Below are positions 27,207 through 36,256 of a stretch of DNA of 64,000 nt, piece after piece; positions within the stretch are counted from its first letter, which is position 1, and every line of letters starts with the position of its first letter. Origin of the DNA: Mycolicibacterium vulneris. Its GTDB lineage: Bacteria; Actinomycetota; Actinomycetes; Mycobacteriales; Mycobacteriaceae. A model generated the notes under the pieces. The model saw only the letters and a program-made list of their open reading frames with translations, was not told the DNA's origin and ran no database searches. The position numbers and the translations under genes are program-made. The DNA lies in the NCBI RefSeq assembly GCF_002104765.1, contig NZ_NCXM01000018.1, forward strand, positions 62,001 to 126,000. Reading direction: 5' to 3'.

Positions 27207-28358
27207 GTGAACGACGAAGAAGAGATGCTGGTCGCCACGGTGCGGGCATATATCGACCGCGACGTCAAGCCGACCATTCGCGAGGTCGAGCACGCCAACA
27301 CCTACCCCGAGGCGTGGATCGAGCAGATGAAGCGGATCGGCATCTTCGGTCTGGCCGTTCCGGAGGAGTACGGCGGGTCACCGGTGTCCATGCCGTGCTA
27401 CGTGCGGGTCACCGAGGAACTGGCGCGCGGCTGGATGAGCCTGGCCGGTGCGATGGGCGGGCACACCGTGGTCGCCAAGCTGCTGGCGCTGTTCGGCACC
27501 GAGGACCAGAAGCGGGCCTACCTACCGCGGATGGCCAGCGGCGAGGTGCGCGCCACCATGGCGCTGACCGAGCCCGGCGGCGGCTCGGACCTGCAGAACA
27601 TGACCACCACCGCACTGCCCGACCCCGACGACGCCGACGGCCTGGTGATCAACGGGTCCAAGACCTGGATCAGCAACGCGCGCCGTTCCGGGCTGATCGC
27701 CTTGCTGTGCAAGACCGACCCGGAAGCCAGGCCGCGCCACAAGGGCATCTCGATCGTGCTCGTCGAGCATGGTCCGGGCTTGACGGTGTCGCGGGACCTG
27801 CCGAAGTTGGGTTACAAGGGCGTCGAGTCCTGCGAGCTGTCGTTCGACGGCTTCCGAGTGCCCCGCACGGCGTTGCTGGGCGGCGTTGCGGGCGAAGGCT
27901 TTTCACAGATGATGAAGGGGCTCGAGACGGGACGCATCCAGGTGGCCTCCCGCGCCCTGGGCGTCGCCACCGCCGCGCTGGAAGACGCGCTGGCCTACGC
28001 CCAGCAGCGTGAGAGCTTCGGCCAGCCCATCTGGCAGCACCAGTCGATCGGTAACTACCTGGCCGACATGGCGACCAAACTCACCGCGGCCCGCCAGCTC
28101 ACCCGGTATGCCGCCGAGCGATACGACAGCGGAGAACGCTGCGACATGGAAGCCGGGATGGCCAAATTGTTTGCCTCCGAAATCGCCATGGAGATCACGC
28201 TGAATGCGGTGCGAATCCACGGCGGCTACGGCTATTCCACCGAATACGACGTCGAACGCTACTTCCGTGACGCGCCGCTGATGATCGTCGGCGAAGGCAC
28301 CAACGAGATCCAGCGCAATGTGATTGCCCGGCAACTGGTGACGCGGGGCGGGATCTGA
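27207..28358 (+). CDS. fadE3: Acyl-CoA dehydrogenase
   Basis: 383 residues, full-length FAD acyl-CoA dehydrogenase. Typical segments: FGLAVPEEYGG, ATMALTEPGGGSDLQ, KTWISNA, the flavin-binding RESFGQPIWQHQSIG and the end RIHGGYGYSTEYDVERYFRD with EGTNEIQRNVIAR. The GTG start follows GGAAGG, only 16 bases after repeat array B. It removes two hydrogens from acyl-CoA. Homologue of Rv0215c by synteny. Its promoter must lie in or beyond the repeats. Confidence 0.9.
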   Translation: MNDEEEMLVATVRAYIDRDVKPTIREVEHANTYPEAWIEQMKRIGIFGLAVPEEYGGSPVSMPCYVRVTEELARGWMSLAGAMGGHTVVAKLLALFGTEDQKRAYLPRMASGEVRATMALTEPGGGSDLQNMTTTALPDPDDADGLVINGSKTWISNARRSGLIALLCKTDPEARPRHKGISIVLVEHGPGLTVSRDLPKLGYKGVESCELSFDGFRVPRTALLGGVAGEGFSQMMKGLETGRIQVASRALGVATAALEDALAYAQQRESFGQPIWQHQSIGNYLADMATKLTAARQLTRYAAERYDSGERCDMEAGMAKLFASEIAMEITLNAVRIHGGYGYSTEYDVERYFRDAPLMIVGEGTNEIQRNVIARQLVTRGGI

Positions 28359-28441
28359 ACCGGCTCACCAATCTCACGGCCCGAGAACAAAGTTTTGCTG
28401 TATATTTGCCTGTCTCTGAACCAAAGGGAAAGGCAGCCGCC

Positions 28442-28909
28442 ATGAGTTATCCCCCCGTGCCGCCCGGAGGTTCGCCAGAATCGCCGGGGCAGCAACCGGA
28501 ATGGCAAGGCCACCAACCGGAATGGCAGGGCCAGCACCCCGCCGGGTGGCAGCCTCAGCAGCCGCCGGGGTGGCAGGGCCAGCCCCCACCCGCGGGCTGG
28601 CCTGCGCCCCAGCCGGGCTGGCAGGAGCCCGAGAACTATCTGGTCTGGGCGATCCTGTGCACGGTGCTCTGCTGCCTGCCATTGGGGATCGTGTCGATTG
28701 TGTACTCCACCAAGGTCTCCAGCTTGTGGGCTCAGGGACGCTACGCCGAGGCGTACGAGGCGTCCAACAACGCCAAGAAGTGGGCCATCATCAGTGCGGT
28801 CGTGGGTGCCGTCGTCGCGGTAATCGGCGTCGTGCTGTGGTTCGCCATCTTCGCGGCGATCGTGTCGTCCATCCCCTCCACGACCACCACCACCTATCCG
28901 GGCTTCTGA
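28442..28909 (+). CDS. CD225/dispanin-family membrane protein
   Basis: 155 residues. A proline/glutamine/tryptophan-rich N-terminus contains repeated PEWQGHQ/PGWQGQP-like units (about residues 10-60). The CD225 core follows: NYLVWAILCTVLCCLPLGIV, then STKVSSLWAQGRYAEAYEAS as the cytosolic loop and a second membrane segment. This is the fold of IFITM-type proteins. Bacterial members are of unknown role. ATG at 28442 after AAAGG. TATATT at 28401 may be part of its promoter. The 3' end overlaps the convergent crotonase gene by 16 bases. Confidence 0.85.
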   Translation: MSYPPVPPGGSPESPGQQPEWQGHQPEWQGQHPAGWQPQQPPGWQGQPPPAGWPAPQPGWQEPENYLVWAILCTVLCCLPLGIVSIVYSTKVSSLWAQGRYAEAYEASNNAKKWAIISAVVGAVVAVIGVVLWFAIFAAIVSSIPSTTTTTYPGF

Positions 28910-29853
28910 TCCCAGGTCTCGTCGACCAGCCTCCAGGCCGTCGCGGTCTTCACGTCGACGGTGCGGCCGGACAACACGAGATATGCTGTGCGCCAACGAC
29001 CTATCCGCCGGGTGACGCTGACGGTGCCACCGGCCCCCGGCAGCAGCCCCAACGCCAGCTCGGGTAACCCGAACACCGCGTCGTCGCGGGCGCTGACCCA
29101 TCCGCAGAACGCCGCCATCTCCAGTCCACTGCCCATCACCCGGCCGTGCACCTCGGCCCGGCACGCGCGGCCGAGCCGGGCGGCCAGCGCATCGAGCGCC
29201 AGGGCGGGGCTGTAGCGGGTGCGGGCCAGGTGCGCACTCGCCGGGTCGGCGAAGGTGCCGAATTCGGCCAGGTCACCGCCGCTGCAGAACGACGGGCCGT
29301 TGCCGCTCAACACGACGCCGGTGACCGAGGGATCCAGCTGCGCCACCGTCAGCGCCTCCAACAGCGCGGCGCGGGCATCGGTGGAGAACGCGTTGTGCCG
29401 TTGCGGCCGGTTGAACGCGATACGCACGACGTCACCGTCGCGGGTCGCCCGCACCGGGTCGGGGATCTCGGGCATGCGGACCGGGCCGCGCTCGCGCAAC
29501 CACTGCGCGAACTCCGGGCCGGCCTGCAGGGTCGAGTACGCCAACGACTCCGTCAGCACCCCGGACAGCGTCGGGCCGCGCGGATCCACCCCGCGCAACA
29601 CGTCGTCGCAGATCCCGCTGGCGTGCGGCCAGCGCCGGCACCGCGCCGTCAACTCGTCCACCGTCGCCGTCACCGAATCGACGGTGACCACTCGCCGGTC
29701 GGCGCACGGCTCCTCGGTCAGCGTGAAAGTTGCTGCATCAAGCCAGTTTCCGGCATCGGCGATGTCGGCGGCCGAGCCGACGGCGACGATCACCCCGGGC
29801 GGCGACGGCGGGCAGTCCTGCGGCGCGCTCGACAGGTCGACCACTCGGAGCAT
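28894..29853 (-). CDS. Crotonase-family protein with extended N-terminus
   Basis: 319 residues. The crotonase domain occupies about residues 130-319 (DVVRIAFNRPQRHNAFSTDAR, then SFCSGGDLAEFG and the oxyanion helix GRVMGSGLEMAAF). The first ~125 residues (MLRVVDLSSAPQDCP...) contain no motif I know but keep coding character, with Ala/Val-rich segments such as GVIVAVGSAADIAD. Starts ATG 29853, 3 bases after the fadD4 stop, so the two are co-translated. Enoyl-CoA substrate unknown. Confidence 0.82.
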   Translation of the reverse strand: MLRVVDLSSAPQDCPPSPPGVIVAVGSAADIADAGNWLDAATFTLTEEPCADRRVVTVDSVTATVDELTARCRRWPHASGICDDVLRGVDPRGPTLSGVLTESLAYSTLQAGPEFAQWLRERGPVRMPEIPDPVRATRDGDVVRIAFNRPQRHNAFSTDARAALLEALTVAQLDPSVTGVVLSGNGPSFCSGGDLAEFGTFADPASAHLARTRYSPALALDALAARLGRACRAEVHGRVMGSGLEMAAFCGWVSARDDAVFGLPELALGLLPGAGGTVSVTRRIGRWRTAYLVLSGRTVDVKTATAWRLVDETWDQKPG

Positions 29854-29856
29854 CGG

Positions 29857-31374
29857 TCACACCGAGTATTTCTCGATCAGCCCATTCTTGTAGAGCTTGC
29901 CGGTGTCGGTGCGCGGCAGCTGCGCTTCGAAGGCGATCGATCGCGGGCATTTGTAGTGCGCCAACCGGTCTCGCAGCCACGCCGTCAGCTCGTCGGCGAA
30001 TTCGTCGGTGGCGTCGGCCTGGTCGACGGTCTGCACGGCCGCCACGACGCGCTGGCCCATCTCGTCATCGGGCACCCCGAACACCGCGGCGTCGAGCACC
30101 TTCGGGTGGGTGACCAGAAGGTTCTCGGCCTCCTGCGGGTAGATGTTCACCCCGCCGGAGATGATCATGTGGTGGCGCCGGTCGGTCAGGTAGAGGTAGC
30201 CCTCGTCGTCGAGGTAGCCGATGTCCCCGACGGTGGCCCAGCCGTGCTTGTCGCGCGACGAGGCGGTTTTCGTTGGGTCGTTGAGGTATTCGAAGGAATA
30301 GCCGCCCTCAAAATAGATCTCTCCGGCCTGCCCCGGCGGCAGCTCGTTGCCGTGCTCGTCGAGAATATGCACGGCGCCCCCCATGGGCTTGCCGACCGAA
30401 CCCGGATGCGCCAGCCACTCTTCGGCGGTGATCAGCGTCGACCCGTGCGCTTCCGAGGACGCGTAGTACTCGTCGATGATCGGCCCCCACCAGTCGATCA
30501 TCTGCTTCTTGATCTCCACCGGGCAGGGAGCCGCGGCGTGCATCACCCGCTGCAGGCTGGCCAGGTCGTACGAATGACGAACCTGCTCAGGCAGTTTCAG
30601 CATGCGGGTGAACATCGCCGGGACGAACTGGCCGTGCGTGACGCGGTGTCGCTGGATGACGTCCAGGCAGCCTTCGGCGTCGAACTTCTCCATCACCACC
30701 GTGGTGATGCCGCCGGCCTGCGCGCTCATCGACCACACCGACGGCGCCGTGTGGTACAGCGGAGCCGGGCTGAGGTAGATCGAGTCGGGCGTCATCCAGA
30801 AACCAACCAGTGCGGACATCATGCCCGGCGCCTCGGCTGGTGGCACGTGCGGCAATTCGCGCTTGATGCCCTTGGGCCGGCCGGTGGTGCCCGACGAGTA
30901 CTGCAGCAGGTCGCCCTCGATCTCGTCATCGATCGGGGTATCGGGCTGGCCTGCAACGCATTCCGGGTAACGCTCCCACCCAGGCAAATCACCGTCGGCG
31001 ATCAGCAGCAGCTCCGGCAGCCCGCCCGGCAGCTGCTCGGCCAGGCCGGTGAGGGTGTCGCGCAGCGCCGCCGACCCGATGATGGCCTTCGCGCTGCTGT
31101 TGTCGATGATGTAGGCCGCCTCTGCCGCGGTCAGGTGGGTGTTGATCGGCACGTAGTACAAACCGCTGCGACGAGCCGCCCACATCACCGCGTGGATGTG
31201 CTCGTTGTTCTCCATCAGGATGGCGACGGTGTCGCCCTCGCGCAGACCCGCCTCGCGGAACCGGTGCGCCAGCCGATTGGCGCGGGCCTCGAGGTCGTCG
31301 AAGGTGACGACCGTTCCGGACGGGTACAGGATGACAGCAGCTTTGTCGGCGCCGATATACGGGCGGATCTGCAT
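29857..31374 (-). CDS. fadD4: Fatty-acid-CoA ligase
   Basis: 505 residues, homologue of Rv0214. Adenylation motifs: LLQYSSGTTGRPKGIKRE, then DEYYASSEAHGS, and GDIGYLDDEGYLYLTDRR at the hinge; the C-terminal lysine is in RTDTGKLYK. It charges a fatty acid or related acid with CoA. First gene of an operon with the crotonase-like protein. Divergent from the GAF-GGDEF gene across 222 bases. Confidence 0.9.
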   Translation of the reverse strand: MQIRPYIGADKAAVILYPSGTVVTFDDLEARANRLAHRFREAGLREGDTVAILMENNEHIHAVMWAARRSGLYYVPINTHLTAAEAAYIIDNSSAKAIIGSAALRDTLTGLAEQLPGGLPELLLIADGDLPGWERYPECVAGQPDTPIDDEIEGDLLQYSSGTTGRPKGIKRELPHVPPAEAPGMMSALVGFWMTPDSIYLSPAPLYHTAPSVWSMSAQAGGITTVVMEKFDAEGCLDVIQRHRVTHGQFVPAMFTRMLKLPEQVRHSYDLASLQRVMHAAAPCPVEIKKQMIDWWGPIIDEYYASSEAHGSTLITAEEWLAHPGSVGKPMGGAVHILDEHGNELPPGQAGEIYFEGGYSFEYLNDPTKTASSRDKHGWATVGDIGYLDDEGYLYLTDRRHHMIISGGVNIYPQEAENLLVTHPKVLDAAVFGVPDDEMGQRVVAAVQTVDQADATDEFADELTAWLRDRLAHYKCPRSIAFEAQLPRTDTGKLYKNGLIEKYSV

Positions 31375-31596
31375 GCGCAGACTGTACCGTCACCAAACTT
31401 GACGGGTGTTAAGTGGTCACGCCAGCAAACGCGCGCCGCGGCGCTCGGGGAAGCGGTGCGGCGGGCGGGCCCGAGCATTTTGGCCGTCGGCCGCGGACAC
31501 CGGGAAAGTCGGCGGGGATAACGCGGTTCAGTACACTGCCGTTGGCCTTGGCAGTTAGCCTTGGCGGGTACGCCACTTCTCGCACCGGAGGTGCGC

Positions 31597-32706
31597 ATGA
31601 CCGCCGAGCAGGTATCGGAGCCTGCGGCATTCGCCTCGCCTCCCGCGCCGGACCGCAAATTCGCCGTGTCCGACTATGTCGACGGCATGGAGCGTCTGGC
31701 GCACGCGGTCCAGGAGCTGTCGCTGGCCCGCAGCCTGCCCGATATCCAGCGGATCGTGCGTACCCAGGCGCGTGAACTGACCGGCTGTGACGGCGCCACG
31801 TTCGTGCTCCGCGACAACGACCGCTGCTACTACGCCGACGAGAACGCGATCGCCCCGCTGTGGAAGGGCAGCCGCTTCCCAATCCGGTCCTGCATCAGCG
31901 GGTGGGCGATGCTCAACCGCGACGCGGCGGTCATCCCCGACATCTACAGCGACCCGCGCATCCCGCACACCCTGTATCGCCCGACGTTCGTCAAGAGCCT
32001 GGTGATGGTGCCGATCCGCAAGCTGGATCCCATCGGCGCGATCGGAAACTACTGGGCCGACCCGCATCAGCCGTCCGAGCAGGAGGTTCACCTGCTGCAG
32101 GCCCTGGCCGACTCCACCTCGATCGTCATGGAAAACATTCAGGTCTACTCCGAACTGGAACAGCGCGTCCGCGACCGGACCGCCGCGCTGGAGAACGCCA
32201 ACGAGGAGATCCGCCGGCTGTCGGTGACCGACGAACTGACCGGGCTGAACAATCGTCGCGGCTTCTACCTGCTGGCCGAGCAGAAGCTCAGCGGGGCACA
32301 CCATCTCGGCCACAACTGCGTGCTCGCCTTCCTCGACGTCGACGGGCTCAAGAAGGTCAACGACGAGCAGGGCCACGATGCGGGCGACTCCCTGATCAAG
32401 AATGTCGCTCACGTGTTGCGCACGATCCGCCGCGAATCCGACATCCTCGCGCGCATCGGCGGCGACGAATTCTGCGTGATGGTCACCGAAAACGACGGCG
32501 ACACAGCATCACTCAAGGAGCGCCTGGCCGAGGCATTCACGAACTTCAACAAGACCGGCGACCGGCCCTACCGGGTGTCGGCCAGCATCGGTTTGGTGCG
32601 GGCGCCGGTGTCTGACACCGCCACCGTGGACGAGCTGCTGGCGCGCGCCGACGCACTGATGTACCAGGAGAAGAAGGCCAGCCCCGACTCGCGGCGCGCG
32701 GGCTAG
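31597..32706 (+). CDS. GAF-GGDEF protein, probable diguanylate cyclase
   Basis: 369 residues from ATG 31597, behind GGAGG. A GAF sensor domain (about 35-185) is followed by a short coiled linker and a GGDEF domain. The active-site GGDEF is intact at residues 288-292, and an RESD at 279-282 sits exactly five residues before it, matching the allosteric RxxD I-site. It should make c-di-GMP and be product-inhibited. No EAL domain, unlike the GAF-GGDEF-EAL protein of M. tuberculosis. No membrane segment. The GAF ligand is unknown. Convergent with pckA. Confidence 0.92.
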   Translation: MTAEQVSEPAAFASPPAPDRKFAVSDYVDGMERLAHAVQELSLARSLPDIQRIVRTQARELTGCDGATFVLRDNDRCYYADENAIAPLWKGSRFPIRSCISGWAMLNRDAAVIPDIYSDPRIPHTLYRPTFVKSLVMVPIRKLDPIGAIGNYWADPHQPSEQEVHLLQALADSTSIVMENIQVYSELEQRVRDRTAALENANEEIRRLSVTDELTGLNNRRGFYLLAEQKLSGAHHLGHNCVLAFLDVDGLKKVNDEQGHDAGDSLIKNVAHVLRTIRRESDILARIGGDEFCVMVTENDGDTASLKERLAEAFTNFNKTGDRPYRVSASIGLVRAPVSDTATVDELLARADALMYQEKKASPDSRRAG

Positions 32707-32723
32707 TCAGCGCGCGAGCGGGT

Positions 32724-34550
32724 TCAGCCCGCTTCGGACAGCCGCTGCTTGAGCGCCTCGAACTCGTCGCGGACACCGGTGGGCAGCTTGTCGCCGACGA
32801 ACTCGAACCACTCCTCGATCAAGGGCAGCTCCTCGCGCCACTCGGCGGGGTTGACCGCCAGCGCCTTGGCCACGTCGCCGCCATCGACGTCCAGGCCGTC
32901 CAGGTCCAGGTCGTCGGCGGTTGGCACGATGCCGATCGGGGTGTCCTGGCCGCCGGCCTGGTGCTCGATGCGGTCCACGATCCACTTGAGCACCCGGCTG
33001 TTCTCGCCGAAGCCCGGCCACAGGAAGCCGCCGTCTTCGTCGCGGCGGAACCAGTTGACGAAGAACACCTTCGGCATCTTCGACTCATCGGAGTTCTTGC
33101 CCAGGTCGATCCAGTGCTGGAAGTAGTCACCGACGTGATAGCCCAGGAACGGCAGCATGGCCATCGGGTCGCGGCGCACGGTGCCGACCTTGCCCTCGGC
33201 GGCGGCGGTCTGCTCACTGCCCATGGTGGCTCCCATGAACACGCCGTGCTGCCAGTCGCGGGCCTGCGTCACCAGCGGCACCGTGGTCTTGCGGCGGGCG
33301 CCGAACAGGATGCCCGAGATCGGCACGCCCTGCGGGTCGTCCCACTCCGGCGCCAGGATCGGGCACTGCGACATCGGGGTGCAGTAGCGCGAGTTGGGGT
33401 GCGCGGCATTCTCGCCGGAATCGGGCGTCCAGTCGCGACCCTTCCAGTCGGTCAGGTGCTCCGGCTCGCCCTCCAGGCCTTCCCACCACACGTCATTGTC
33501 GTCGGTGAGCGCCACGTTGGTGAAGACGGTGTTGCCGGCCTCGATGGTGCGCATGGCGTTGGGGTTGGACTTCCAGTTGGTCCCCGGCGCGACGCCGAAG
33601 AAACCGAACTCGGGGTTGACCGCGTACAGGCGGCCGTCCTTGCCGAACCGCATCCAGGCGATGTCGTCACCGAGCGTCTCGGCGCGCCAGCCCGGGATGG
33701 TCGGCTGCAGCATGGCGAGGTTGGTCTTGCCGCACGCCGACGGGAATGCCGCGGCGAAGTAGTAGGCCTTGTTCTCGGGGGAGATGAGCTTGAGGATCAG
33801 CATGTGCTCGGCGAGCCAGCCCTCGTCGTGGGCCATCGCCGAGGCGATGCGCAGCGAGTAGCACTTCTTGCCCAGTAGTGCGTTCCCGCCGTAGCCCGAG
33901 CCGTAACTCATGATCTCGCGGGTCTCCGGGAAGTGGGTGATGTATTTGGTGTCGTTGCACGGCCACGGCACGTCCTTTTGGCCCGGCTCCAGCGGCGCGC
34001 CCACCGAGTGCAGCGCCTTGACGAAAAACCCGTCGTCGCCCATCTTTTCCAGGGCGGCCTTGCCCATCCGGGTCATCACCTTCATCGAGATGACGACGTA
34101 CTCGGAGTCGGTGATCTCCACGCCCAGCTTCGGGTCGTCGGCGCCGAGGGGTCCCATGCAGAACGGCACCACCCACATGGTGCGGCCGCGCATACAACCG
34201 CGGTACAGGTTGCTCATGGTGGCCCGCATCTCGGACGGGTCCATCCAGTTGTTGGTGGGTCCGGCACCGTCCTGCTTCTCGGTGCAGATGAAGGTCCGGG
34301 ACTCCACGCGCGCCACGTCGGACGGGTCCGACAGCGCCAGGTAAGAGTTCGGGTGCTTGTTCTCGTTGAGCTTCTTCAACGTGCCCGCCTCGACCAGCTG
34401 GGCGGCCAGGCGGTTGAACTCCTCGTCGGAGCCATCAGCGAAGATCACCCGGTCGGGCTGGGTGAGTTCGGCGACCTCCTGCACCCATGACAGCAGGCCC
34501 TGGTGGTTCGTGGGTGCTGTGTCCAAACCGGGTATGGTCGCTGAGGTCAT
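32724..34550 (-). CDS. pckA: Phosphoenolpyruvate carboxykinase (GTP)
   Basis: 608 residues from ATG 34550 with GGAGAG upstream (the frame opens earlier, to 34610). GTP-PEPCK motifs: the kinase loop FPSACGKTNLAML, MGATMGSEQTAA, and the nucleotide-contact region NWFRRDEDGGFLWPGFGENSRVL. It interconverts oxaloacetate and PEP for gluconeogenesis, central when growing on lipid. Matches Rv0211. Rv0210/Rv0209-like genes lie upstream on the same strand, after a 140-base AT-rich gap that may carry its promoter. Confidence 0.95.
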   Translation of the reverse strand: MTSATIPGLDTAPTNHQGLLSWVQEVAELTQPDRVIFADGSDEEFNRLAAQLVEAGTLKKLNENKHPNSYLALSDPSDVARVESRTFICTEKQDGAGPTNNWMDPSEMRATMSNLYRGCMRGRTMWVVPFCMGPLGADDPKLGVEITDSEYVVISMKVMTRMGKAALEKMGDDGFFVKALHSVGAPLEPGQKDVPWPCNDTKYITHFPETREIMSYGSGYGGNALLGKKCYSLRIASAMAHDEGWLAEHMLILKLISPENKAYYFAAAFPSACGKTNLAMLQPTIPGWRAETLGDDIAWMRFGKDGRLYAVNPEFGFFGVAPGTNWKSNPNAMRTIEAGNTVFTNVALTDDNDVWWEGLEGEPEHLTDWKGRDWTPDSGENAAHPNSRYCTPMSQCPILAPEWDDPQGVPISGILFGARRKTTVPLVTQARDWQHGVFMGATMGSEQTAAAEGKVGTVRRDPMAMLPFLGYHVGDYFQHWIDLGKNSDESKMPKVFFVNWFRRDEDGGFLWPGFGENSRVLKWIVDRIEHQAGGQDTPIGIVPTADDLDLDGLDVDGGDVAKALAVNPAEWREELPLIEEWFEFVGDKLPTGVRDEFEALKQRLSEAG

Positions 34551-34690
34551 CGAACTCTCCTGGATTCTTCTGCGTATCGGGCTGGTGTTGCTCGCTATGC
34601 TCTCGCCCACACAATTAAGGGATTGGTGGCGTTAACTACAGGTTATCTTGAGGATCTTGTCGGGGAAGTCTCGGGCAGGTATAAGCCTTC

Positions 34691-36256
34691 TCACAACAAC
34701 GATTCAGAAGATCCCGACGGGTCGCCATCTTCGCTCCTCGAAGCGGGTTTTTCGATTTCGTCACCGCCGGCGTCTGCGGAGTGACTTTCGTCTTCTCGTA
34801 TACCCGGTTCTCCCAGTTCTGCACGCACGGCCGCCAGGGCCGCCGTCACCGCGGGCATCTCCCGATCGCGCGCGGCCGAGGCCCGCGCGGCGGCCAGGGC
34901 GTGCTCGCGCAGTTCGGTGTCGATGACACCCACCGAGGCGGCCACCTCCGCGTTCTCGGCCTCGTCCTGGGCCAGCAACGCCTTGCTCAACACCGACTCG
35001 GCGACCAGCACCCGGGTGGCGACCAGCTCCTCGGCGACCGACTGCAGCGAGGCCGTGACGTCGCCCGCCCAGCGGTCTAGCAGCGCCCGGTCGTGCAGCA
35101 GCGCACGGATATTGATCACCATGAAGGTGAGGCCCACCGAGATCGCGACGCACGCCAGTGCCGCGACGACGGCCAGCGCGGGGTTCAGCCGCGAGGCCAG
35201 GCCGCTCATCAGCCGGCTCAGCGTCAGCGCCACCCCCAGGCCGAACCCGACGCCGAGCAGGATCATCAGCCAGGTTTCCTGGCGCCGCGATTTCAGTGGC
35301 TGCGGCGAGACGTCTACGGCCGGCAGCTGCTCGAGCGGGGGCAGCTCCATCGGCACATCCATCGCCCGTGCCACCTCGGCCAGTTGCGCGTCGGTGCTTT
35401 CGCTGACCTCGGCGACCACCCCGTCCAGCTGGTCGCGCGTGACCGCCTCGAAGCCGGCCATGTTGCGCCGCGACAAACCCGCCGCGTACTCCTGCAGTTC
35501 GGTGCGCACGCCCGCGCACCGGTTACGTGCCGAGTGGGACAGCGCGACTCGAGCCTGCTGGATCTGACTGCGCAGCGTGATGGTGCGCTCGCTTTTCGCC
35601 TGACGCCGCTGCTGCAACGCGGTGCTGCGCTCCTCGCGCAGCGCCTCGACCCGGGCCCGCCGACCCGACCCCTCGACCTCGCGATCAAATCGCCGCGCCA
35701 CCGTCTGCAGACGGGATTCCCACGCCCGCAACCTGTTTCGCCGGGCAAGATCGGGGTCGTTGAGTTGCGCCGAGACGGCGTCGACCAGCTCGTCGACGTT
35801 GGGCTCACCCAGGTCGGGCAGGGCCGCCACACCCACCCAGGGCGCCCGGCCGTAGCGGGGCGCGTGCGTGCCCAGCGAGTCGCGGTTGGCGGCGACGATG
35901 TCGCGCCAGTTGAGATGCACGTCGATCTTGGACACCACGCCGACGACCGCATCGGTGTGCTCGGTCGCGGCGTCCAGCAGCGCACAGTCCGACGGCGTCA
36001 GGTTGGCGGCCGCCGACACGACGAACACCACCAGCATCGGCACCTCGCCGGGCTCCAGATCGGTCGACTCCACGAATTTGTGTTGCGGTAGCCGCTTCCG
36101 CAGGGCGTCGGTCACCGCGGTGACCCCGGCCATCCACGGACCGGTCACCAGCACCACGTCGCAGCGCTGAATCGCCGGCGGATCCAGCCCCGGCCCGGCA
36201 GCCGCCACCAGCGCGTCCACCGCGGCGACGGGATCGTCGCTTGTCTCGCCGCTCAC
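34691..36256 (-). CDS. Degenerate dynamin-like GTPase homologue with two membrane segments (Rv0210-like)
   Basis: 521 residues from GTG 36256, the codon that overlaps the stop of the upstream gene (GTGA). The N-terminal G-domain-like part has VLVTGPWMAGVTAV at the P-loop position, lacking the Lys, and VGVVSKIDVH in place of NKxD. A long helical region rich in Arg/Glu (residues ~200-290) is followed by two adjacent membrane segments (about 335-395) and another helical C-terminus. GTP hydrolysis is doubtful. Shape recalls bacterial dynamin partners such as IniC. Function unknown. Confidence 0.75.
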   Translation of the reverse strand: MSGETSDDPVAAVDALVAAAGPGLDPPAIQRCDVVLVTGPWMAGVTAVTDALRKRLPQHKFVESTDLEPGEVPMLVVFVVSAAANLTPSDCALLDAATEHTDAVVGVVSKIDVHLNWRDIVAANRDSLGTHAPRYGRAPWVGVAALPDLGEPNVDELVDAVSAQLNDPDLARRNRLRAWESRLQTVARRFDREVEGSGRRARVEALREERSTALQQRRQAKSERTITLRSQIQQARVALSHSARNRCAGVRTELQEYAAGLSRRNMAGFEAVTRDQLDGVVAEVSESTDAQLAEVARAMDVPMELPPLEQLPAVDVSPQPLKSRRQETWLMILLGVGFGLGVALTLSRLMSGLASRLNPALAVVAALACVAISVGLTFMVINIRALLHDRALLDRWAGDVTASLQSVAEELVATRVLVAESVLSKALLAQDEAENAEVAASVGVIDTELREHALAAARASAARDREMPAVTAALAAVRAELGEPGIREDESHSADAGGDEIEKPASRSEDGDPSGSSESLL

